The notes beneath the pieces are model-generated. The model was not told the DNA's origin. It ran no database searches and saw nothing but the letters and a program-made list of their open reading frames with translations. Shown piece after piece: positions 7,290 through 11,852 of a stretch of 11,852 nt of DNA (positions are counted from its first letter, which is position 1; each line of letters opens with the position of its first letter). This DNA is from Victivallales bacterium (GTDB taxonomy: Bacteria; Verrucomicrobiota; Lentisphaeria; Victivallales; JAADHT01): NCBI GenBank assembly GCA_016930955.1, contig JAFGFR010000053.1, positions 1 through 11,852 of the forward strand, read 5' to 3'. The position numbers and the translations under genes were made by a program.

Positions 7290-7880
7290 ATGAAATTTCC
7301 CGTTTTCAAGAAACCAGCCAAACTGCGGATAAGAACTTTAGGAGCCAAGGTCCTCGAGGAGAAGGCGCTTGCCGTGGAAATCATAGATGACGAGATCAGG
7401 CTTCTTGCCGACATGATGATCGACTCGATGGGGGCTGCGGAAGGTGTCGGCCTCGCCGCACCTCAGGTTGGTGTCGGGATACGACTGATAGTGCTCGGCC
7501 TTCCAAAGCAGTTCTCTCAGGGAGCGACCGACATCTCCCCGGCTGAGCAGATGCTCCTGCCGAAGATGCCGCTGTGCCTGGTCAACCCCGAAATATCCCC
7601 TGTCGGGCGAACCACCTCCATATCTGAAGAGGGCTGCCTCAGCGTCCCGGGGATATACGCCAAGGTTGAACGCCCCGACAGGGTGATGCTTTCTGCACAG
7701 TTTCTAAACGGCGACTCGTTTTCCATGGAGTGCTCAGGCTTCCTTGCCAGAGCAGTGCAACACGAGATAGACCATCTCGAAGGGATACTTTTCGTTGACA
7801 GGCTCGACAAGGACGAGCGGGGAAGAATAGGCCCCGAACTCGACAAGATAAAAAAAGGCATGGCTGGAAACAATGGATAG
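7290..7880 (+). CDS. def: Peptide deformylase
   Basis: Removes the formyl group from the N-terminal methionine of nascent proteins; a metal-dependent cytoplasmic enzyme. The three family motifs are intact: GVGLAAPQ (52-59), EGCLS (114-118, Cys116 as metal ligand) and HEIDH (158-162, with His158 and His162 as ligands and Glu159 catalytic). Length is 196 residues, slightly longer than the usual 170-190 because of a loop around PKQFSQGATDISPAEQ between motifs 1 and 2. The start at 7290 is chosen because AGGA at 7279-7282 sits 7 bases upstream and the protein then opens MKFPVFKKP; in-frame sequence farther upstream overlaps gltX and does not look like a deformylase. It follows the gltX stop by 4 bases, so both translation genes are probably made from one message. 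Confidence 0.96.
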   Translation: MKFPVFKKPAKLRIRTLGAKVLEEKALAVEIIDDEIRLLADMMIDSMGAAEGVGLAAPQVGVGIRLIVLGLPKQFSQGATDISPAEQMLLPKMPLCLVNPEISPVGRTTSISEEGCLSVPGIYAKVERPDRVMLSAQFLNGDSFSMECSGFLARAVQHEIDHLEGILFVDRLDKDERGRIGPELDKIKKGMAGNNG

Positions 7881-8847
7881 CAAGGGTTTTTTGACGACAT
7901 TAATTTCTGTATGCTCGGGCACCTCGGGATTTCCCGGGCTGATAAAAAGACCCTTCTGGATTGTGGCATGGCATCTTTTTGTGCTCGCACTCTTATGCGG
8001 CTGCGTGAATGTCGCACTTAGACTGCATCCCTTCATGAAGGACTTCGAGAATTTGGCGAAGATACTAAAGTCGCGTTTCGGCTCGATCGAGTTCTCCGAA
8101 GCCGGAATGCTTCCCTCAAACACAAAAGAAGGCATCCCGATATCGGCCACATATGGCAAATTCAGGGTGGACTTCGTCCCCGACGAGGAAAAACTGCACG
8201 GATATAAGGGCCATGCAGACTTCGATCACGGGATCGTATGGACACCGAAATCTTTGCTGTTCTGGATGAGGCACTACGACGACGAGAATCTTTCAATACT
8301 GCCGCTTCTGCTGCCTGAGGAGAACCTCAAGATGCCATCACAGATGTACGGGCTTTTCAAAGAGGCCTCGTCAGGGAACAGGTCATCCCCTCCATTTTAC
8401 ACATTATCGCAGATGTATCTCGTCAGCCCGTCGGAAAACATTGGGAGGGCACCCGTGGAGTTCCGGGACTTCAAGTCCAACATCCTTATGTGGATACCTC
8501 TAACCATCCCTCAGGTCTACTCCGTCTTCCTCTTCGCCAGCATCGTCTTCAGCATCCTTGTCGTATCAATGCTCTACATCCTGTTCTTCACTTCTTTTTC
8601 ATACATGTTCGGGACAAGGAAGCTCATGAAGCTGTCCTTTTTGCAGCTTTTCGCATGTGGAGTCTACACCGGGTTCCCAGGGTTTCTCATAGCCACACTC
8701 TACGTGGCCCTGCAACTCCCATTCCTCGATTTCCAGACGACGTTCCTGATTGCCTATTTCATCTACTCCTTTGCCGTCTTCTCAAGGCTGAGAAACACCT
8801 TTCTGCCGAAGAAGGAACTTCCACGGCAGGAGGATTTTGATTTTTGA
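7873..8847 (+). CDS. Polytopic membrane protein of unknown function, possibly DUF1189-like
   Basis: A 324-residue protein, not firmly recognised. Residues 28-48 form the first membrane helix (PFWIVAWHLFVLALLCGCVNVAL). A hydrophilic region of about 150 residues follows, with beta-like sequence (FRVDFVPDEEK, HADFDHGIVWTPKSLLFW). Three or four more membrane helices cover roughly 208-240, 254-282 and 288-306. The tail is short and charged. One helix, a large soluble loop and then a C-terminal helix cluster resemble the DUF1189 arrangement, but this is a shape match only. The ATG at 7873 overlaps the end of def by 8 bases, marking the probable last gene of the long operon. Its stop is only 12 bases from the stop of the convergent minus-strand gene. 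Confidence 0.85.
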   Translation: MDSKGFLTTLISVCSGTSGFPGLIKRPFWIVAWHLFVLALLCGCVNVALRLHPFMKDFENLAKILKSRFGSIEFSEAGMLPSNTKEGIPISATYGKFRVDFVPDEEKLHGYKGHADFDHGIVWTPKSLLFWMRHYDDENLSILPLLLPEENLKMPSQMYGLFKEASSGNRSSPPFYTLSQMYLVSPSENIGRAPVEFRDFKSNILMWIPLTIPQVYSVFLFASIVFSILVVSMLYILFFTSFSYMFGTRKLMKLSFLQLFACGVYTGFPGFLIATLYVALQLPFLDFQTTFLIAYFIYSFAVFSRLRNTFLPKKELPRQEDFDF

Positions 8848-8859
8848 CTTCCACCCTAG

Positions 8860-9471
8860 TCAGTAGGCGCGGACGAGAGAGATTTTGCCTTTTATGTCTT
8901 CGGTGACTCTAAGACAAATGTGGGACTTTGACGACTGCTCGGCGAACAATATCTCGTGGTAGCCGAGTTTCTTGTTTTGTGATATTTGGGTGATGCTCCA
9001 TGCCCCCTTGGATAAAGCCCTGAGCTTCTTCTCGCTTTGTGAGCGCCAAGACTGGGGAACAGCTTCGTTCCATGGGATGTCATGCGGGTCGATTTTCGAC
9101 GCGGCGATATCGGCGGCGAGTTTATGTATGTCTCGGTGTTGCTGGTCAGATGTGTCAATTATGTGGATATCTTGCTGTGCCAGAGTCGCTGTGTTTTTTT
9201 GGGTGCCTGAGGTCCCGACTGTTTTGAGTATTACAGCCCAAAGCACGACGAGCGCACCAACGGCTATCGAGACGATAAGGTTTCTGGCTCTGGCGGAGGT
9301 GCTTGCAATGTTGCTTGCTTCTTTTGCCCGCTTGATCTCCTTTAGCTTGGCCTGCGAAGAGAGGTTTTCTTGCTGGGCCATCCGTTGAAGTTTCTGATGC
9401 TTTTCAGCCTCTTGCTTCTTACGCTCGATCTCTTTCGAGAGGTTCCGCAGATCGTCGAGTCCTCTGGCCAT
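8860..9471 (-). CDS. Single-pass membrane protein with N-terminal coiled coil, unknown function
   Basis: A 203-residue protein that I do not recognise. Residues 5-55 are rich in Lys, Glu and Gln with heptad-like spacing (LRNLSKEIERKKQEAEKHQK) and probably form a cytoplasmic coiled coil. One membrane helix follows at about 65-84 (LIVSIAVGALVVLWAVIL). The C-terminal 120 residues are presumably outside the membrane and contain a compact beta-rich end (AWSITQISQNKKLGYHEILF, then SHICLRVTEDIKGKISLVRAY). The ATG at 9469-9471 is supported by AGGGG 6 bases upstream (forward positions 9478-9482). It lies 22 bases downstream of the prepilin-like gene on the same strand and is probably co-transcribed with it. 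A part in pilus or pseudopilus assembly is possible but unsupported by any motif. Confidence 0.82.
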   Translation of the reverse strand: MARGLDDLRNLSKEIERKKQEAEKHQKLQRMAQQENLSSQAKLKEIKRAKEASNIASTSARARNLIVSIAVGALVVLWAVILKTVGTSGTQKNTATLAQQDIHIIDTSDQQHRDIHKLAADIAASKIDPHDIPWNEAVPQSWRSQSEKKLRALSKGAWSITQISQNKKLGYHEILFAEQSSKSHICLRVTEDIKGKISLVRAY

Positions 9472-9493
9472 TTTATTCCCCTGTCACTGTTCG

Positions 9494-10342
9494 TCAGTTT
9501 GCAATTGGATTGAAAAGAGTGTTGGCATCCTCGCTTCCCCAGAATCCGAGATTCGCCTCCCGCCATGCCGCATCCAATGTCCATGTCATCAGCTCGGGCT
9601 CGACGTGGCCGTCTGCCCATGCCACATTTGCGAGCTTGGCATGTCTGAAGTGAACAGACGGAGATGAGTGGCCGAGGGTTGTCTGGTCCTTTTTGTTGCC
9701 GACGATGTAAGGGGCGCGGGTGATGGAGTAAAGTCCGAGGTCTCCAGCCTGTGGATTGGAGACGGGATCCCCCGAGGAGTCGAGGGGCATTGCGGTATCG
9801 GCAAACATAACAGTTCTGTCGGGGTACTTCATGTCCTTGGTGATTATACCCGAGACGCATGCCTCTTCGCTGTCGGCGTCGTCAACGAAATATGCCAGGG
9901 AACCGATATAGAGATTATATCCATAACCCCCACCTCCGTGCTCTTCAGACGGATGGTCGGCATTGACGGTATCCCTCAGGACGGGGCATTCGGGAAACTT
10001 CCCCTTGATGTAAGGGTACAATGGGCTGAGGTTGCTGTTGTATGGGGAGGCGTTGTTTGAGCTATTTCGCCTGCCGTGCCAGCGATGCAGATTGGTGCTC
10101 TTGTAGTCGGGCCGGCATGCACAGAACCTCTCCCATTCCTGGGAGTATTGGAAGGATGCCAGCCCGATGTTCTTGAGGTTGTTGACGCAGAATGTCGACT
10201 GCGCGGAGCTCTTGGAACGGGCCAGGGTCGGGAGCAAGAGTGCCGCAAGCGTAAGGATTATGGCCAGAACGACCATAAGCTCAATGATGGTGAACGGCAT
10301 CTGCACTGGTGTCGTCAGAAAGCCTGATGATTTGTCTTTCAT
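9494..10342 (-). CDS. Prepilin-like protein with N-terminal methylation motif and C-terminal H-x9-DG
   Basis: A 282-residue type IV pilin or pseudopilin-like protein, expected to be processed by a prepilin peptidase and held in the inner membrane or assembled in a fibre. After a 16-residue leader comes FTIIELMVVLAIILTLAALL (from residue 17), with the conserved Glu at +5 (E21). The residue before the presumed cleavage site is Pro16 rather than Gly. Next is CVNNLKNIGLASFQYSQEW, the usual start of the globular head in this family. Near the end is an exact H-x9-DG (His234, Asp244-Gly245, in HAKLANVAWADGHVE). Such proteins are abundant in Lentisphaerota, Kiritimatiellota and Planctomycetota and are often encoded away from secretion machinery, as here. 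The start at 10342 is preferred because AAAGGG lies about 10 bases upstream and the leader is of normal length; the frame stays open to 10438 but gives an implausibly long leader. Confidence 0.92.
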   Translation of the reverse strand: MKDKSSGFLTTPVQMPFTIIELMVVLAIILTLAALLLPTLARSKSSAQSTFCVNNLKNIGLASFQYSQEWERFCACRPDYKSTNLHRWHGRRNSSNNASPYNSNLSPLYPYIKGKFPECPVLRDTVNADHPSEEHGGGGYGYNLYIGSLAYFVDDADSEEACVSGIITKDMKYPDRTVMFADTAMPLDSSGDPVSNPQAGDLGLYSITRAPYIVGNKKDQTTLGHSSPSVHFRHAKLANVAWADGHVEPELMTWTLDAAWREANLGFWGSEDANTLFNPIAN

Positions 10343-10372
10343 GCTGCTAAAACCCTTTTCATTAATGTATGC

Positions 10373-10386
10373 TTTGACATGTGAAA
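10373..10386. promoter_or_regulatory. Imperfect palindrome in the divergent intergenic region, possible operator
   Basis: TTTGACATGTGAAA is a 14-base inverted repeat centred on ACATGT, with a mismatch only at the symmetric pair 4/11. It lies 31 bases upstream of the prepilin-like start, in the 210-base region between the divergent genes. Related TTGAC words recur at 10394 on the plus strand and at 10438 reading on the minus strand. It could bind a dimeric regulator or be chance. Confidence 0.25.
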
Positions 10387-10473
10387 CTGCCTCTTGACGG
10401 CTTAAGATAGCGGGGGAGATGAGAAAATCAAGTGTCAAAGGCTACAGGGCCAATTGAAAAGCGCGGTTTGTAT

Positions 10474-10501
10474 TTGTATGGTACTCAACTGTTGCTATGT
10501 T
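10474..10501 (+). promoter_or_regulatory. Candidate sigma-70-type promoter for queF-argJ
   Basis: TTGTAT (10474-10479) and TATGTT (10496-10501) are separated by 16 bases and would place transcription start near 10508, about 45 bases before the preferred queF ATG at 10553. Each box matches the E. coli-type consensus at only four of six positions, and promoter consensus in this lineage is uncertain. Confidence 0.25.
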
Positions 10502-10552
10502 ACTTCCCCGGCATGTGCGTGGTTCAGTGGAGCGAGAGAGGTTTTGAGCGAT

Positions 10553-10996
10553 ATGAAAAAAATAAACGACGGCAGGTTTGATGGGCTGAGCTTGCTGAAG
10601 AGGTCGGTGACAGTGTCGCCTTCCGGCCCCGGTGAGGCCGTTCTGGAGACATTTGACAACCTCTACAGCGGCAGGGACTACGAGATCGTGTTCGAGTGCC
10701 CCGAGTTCACGTCCTTGTGTCCTGTGACCGGGCAGCCGGATTTCGGGGCTATCGAGATCAGGTACGTACCGGACATGCTTTGCCTGGAGAGCAAGTCATT
10801 GAAGCTTTTCCTGTTCTCTTTCCGTAACCACGAAACCTTCCACGAGGAGGCTGTGAATGAGATACTTGACGCGGTTGTGGAGGCATGCCGTCCGAGAAGG
10901 GCCGAGGTGCTGGGCGATTTCCGTCCGAGGGGTGGAATCGCGTTGAAGGTTAAAGCCGCCTACCAGAAAAACGGGGAAAAGAAGAGGGGAAAATGA
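10553..10996 (+). CDS. queF: 7-cyano-7-deazaguanine reductase (preQ0 reductase)
   Basis: Reduces preQ0 to preQ1 with NADPH in queuosine biosynthesis, in the cytoplasm. The 147-residue protein is of the short, YkvM-like QueF class. It has FECPEFTSLCPVTGQPDFG (47-65), containing the cysteine that forms the thioimide (Cys56) and the acid (Asp63), followed by LESKSLKLFLFSFRNHETFHEE and a final FRPRGGI. The start at 10553 gives a normal QueF N-terminus (MKKINDGRFDGLSLL) and has GAGAGG about 12 bases upstream. The frame remains open to a TTG at 10454, but that would add a 33-residue Cys-rich, signal-like stretch out of place on a cytosolic enzyme. It overlaps argJ by ATGA at 10993-10996. No other queuosine gene is in the window. 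Seven A bases follow the start codon immediately. Confidence 0.95.
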   Translation: MKKINDGRFDGLSLLKRSVTVSPSGPGEAVLETFDNLYSGRDYEIVFECPEFTSLCPVTGQPDFGAIEIRYVPDMLCLESKSLKLFLFSFRNHETFHEEAVNEILDAVVEACRPRRAEVLGDFRPRGGIALKVKAAYQKNGEKKRGK

Positions 10997-11852
10997 GATC
11001 CGGCACCAAGATTGGCGGGATAGGTGGTGGAGGTGTCTGCAGTCCTTCGGGGTACAAGGCTTCCGGGATAAGCGCGGGAATCAGGCGCAACGGGGCTGCT
11101 GATCTGGCTTTGTTGTATTCTGATCTGCCTGCCCGCGCGGCAGGGGTTTTCACGTCCTCGCTGGTCAAGGCGGCGCCGGTGGCGCTGTGTGTTGAAAAGC
11201 TTGCACGGGGCGGGTCTTTCAGGGCTGTGGTGGTCAACAGCGGTGTGGCGAATGCCTGCACGGGGGAGCAGGGCTTGCTGAATTCGCGTAGGATGTGCGA
11301 TGCGGTAGGAGCGAGCCTGGGTATTGATTCGAGTGAGGTGCTTGTGTGTTCGACTGGCAGGATAGGCACCCAGCTTCCGATGGACAAGGTTGTGGCAGGT
11401 GTTGAAAATGCCGCTCGTGGCTTGAGCGCTGCCGGGGGCACTGCGGCGGCGATGGCGATAATGACGACCGACACGAGGCCTAAGGAGTGTGCTGTGGAGT
11501 TCGAGGTCGCCGGGAGGCCTGTGAGGATAGGCGGGATGGCCAAGGGTGCCGGGATGATAGCCCCCAGGCTGAAGAGACTGCATGCCACGATGATCTGCTG
11601 CATCACCACGGACGCGGCTATTGACGGCGAGATCCTTTCATCCGAGCTTGATGCCGCATGTGAGGCGACTTTCAACAGGATTTCGGTTGATGGCGACACG
11701 AGCACGAACGACACGGTGCTTTTTCTTGCCAACGGGGCGGCGGGGAATCCTGAGATATGCCCCGGGAGCGAGTGGCGGGAGATCTTCCGCGAGGCTCTGA
11801 TGACGGTGCTGGGGAAGCTTGCCAAGGAGATAGTGCTGGACGGGGAGGGGGC
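10993..11852 (+). CDS. argJ: Glutamate N-acetyltransferase (ornithine acetyltransferase), 3'-truncated by the window edge
   Basis: Transfers acetyl from N-acetylornithine to glutamate in the cyclic arginine pathway; some members also use acetyl-CoA. The frame from the ATG at 10993 is open to the right edge (286 codons; the family is usually about 390-410 residues), so the C-terminus is missing. Recognisable blocks are GYKASGISAGIR near the start, AGVFTSSLVKAAPV, VVVNSGVANACTG, CSTGRIGTQLPMDKV, AIMTTDTRPKE, GMAKGAGMIAP, HATMICCITTDAA and SVDGDTSTNDT (231-241). The proenzyme is normally cut between Ala and Thr of the ATM motif, here Ala198/Thr199, releasing the Thr nucleophile. Two usually conserved positions differ (NSGVANA for NSGNANA and STGRIG for STGVIG), probably tolerated. 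GAGGGG lies only 3 bases before the ATG, and coupling to queF through ATGA may drive translation. Confidence 0.95.
   Translation, partial: MRSGTKIGGIGGGGVCSPSGYKASGISAGIRRNGAADLALLYSDLPARAAGVFTSSLVKAAPVALCVEKLARGGSFRAVVVNSGVANACTGEQGLLNSRRMCDAVGASLGIDSSEVLVCSTGRIGTQLPMDKVVAGVENAARGLSAAGGTAAAMAIMTTDTRPKECAVEFEVAGRPVRIGGMAKGAGMIAPRLKRLHATMICCITTDAAIDGEILSSELDAACEATFNRISVDGDTSTNDTVLFLANGAAGNPEICPGSEWREIFREALMTVLGKLAKEIVLDGEG

Noticed and set aside
8848..8870. A possible bidirectional terminator between the convergent stop codons (CCTAGTCAGTAGG)
   Set aside because: The stem is only 4 base pairs and no T run follows on either strand.
10454..10552. An upstream TTG start giving QueF a signal-peptide-like N-terminus
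   Set aside because: QueF is cytosolic, the extra residues match nothing in the family, and the ATG at 10553 gives a normal N-terminus with an acceptable ribosome site.
10538..10567. A preQ1 riboswitch-like sequence just before queF (AGAGGTTTTGAGC, then an A-rich run)
   Set aside because: It superficially resembles the preQ1-I aptamer, but the CCTCT strand needed for the first stem is missing and the A-rich part falls inside the coding sequence.
10950..11825. A 291-codon minus-strand open frame opposite argJ
   Set aside because: The plus strand carries unmistakable ArgJ motifs but has no stop before the window edge. The antisense frame is Ser/Pro/Ala-rich low-complexity sequence without a domain.

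Overview
The window looks like chromosomal DNA of mid-50s GC from a bacterium of the PVC type, most likely Lentisphaerota or Kiritimatiellota. The main clues are a prepilin-like protein with the FTxxE N-terminus and an exact C-terminal H-x9-DG motif, an FHA/serine-threonine-kinase-like protein, and a Deg9-like HtrA architecture. This placement is an inference from family habits, not a phylogenetic result.

Layout. Positions 1-8847 are one dense run of eight plus-strand genes. In order they are: a 5'-truncated protein with a BamE-like region, a zinc-ribbon-like insert and a charged tail; a soluble FHA plus kinase-fold protein whose catalytic loop is broken; a small membrane-anchored protein with a TPR-like hairpin; a secreted HtrA/Deg-type serine protease with an intact triad; a secreted paralogue of the same size and domain order that has lost all three triad residues; gltX with an unusual internal insertion; def (peptide deformylase); and a polytopic membrane protein. 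Three successive junctions in the middle (2650, 4119, 5597) are 4-base ATGA overlaps, def follows gltX by 4 bases, and the membrane gene overlaps def by 8 bases. The whole run therefore reads as one translationally coupled operon.

A two-gene minus-strand unit follows (8860-10342): the H-x9-DG prepilin-like protein, then a coiled-coil single-pass membrane protein. It converges on the first operon with only 12 bases between stop codons. Across a 210-base divergent intergenic region lies a second plus-strand operon, queF (preQ0 reductase) overlapping argJ by ATGA. argJ runs off the right edge.

The most interesting part is 826-5600. A phosphopeptide-binding pseudokinase, a membrane TPR-like protein, an active periplasmic protease and a catalytically dead protease paralogue are encoded together and coupled to gltX. 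This suggests an envelope protein-quality sensing or regulatory module with a dead partner on each side of the membrane. The functional link is inferred from gene order. The dead-enzyme calls come directly from the residues. The pseudoprotease gene also carries a run of nine G bases that could slip and switch it off.

No tRNA, rRNA, CRISPR array, insertion sequence or convincing intrinsic terminator was recognised. No gene-free stretch exceeds 300 bases.
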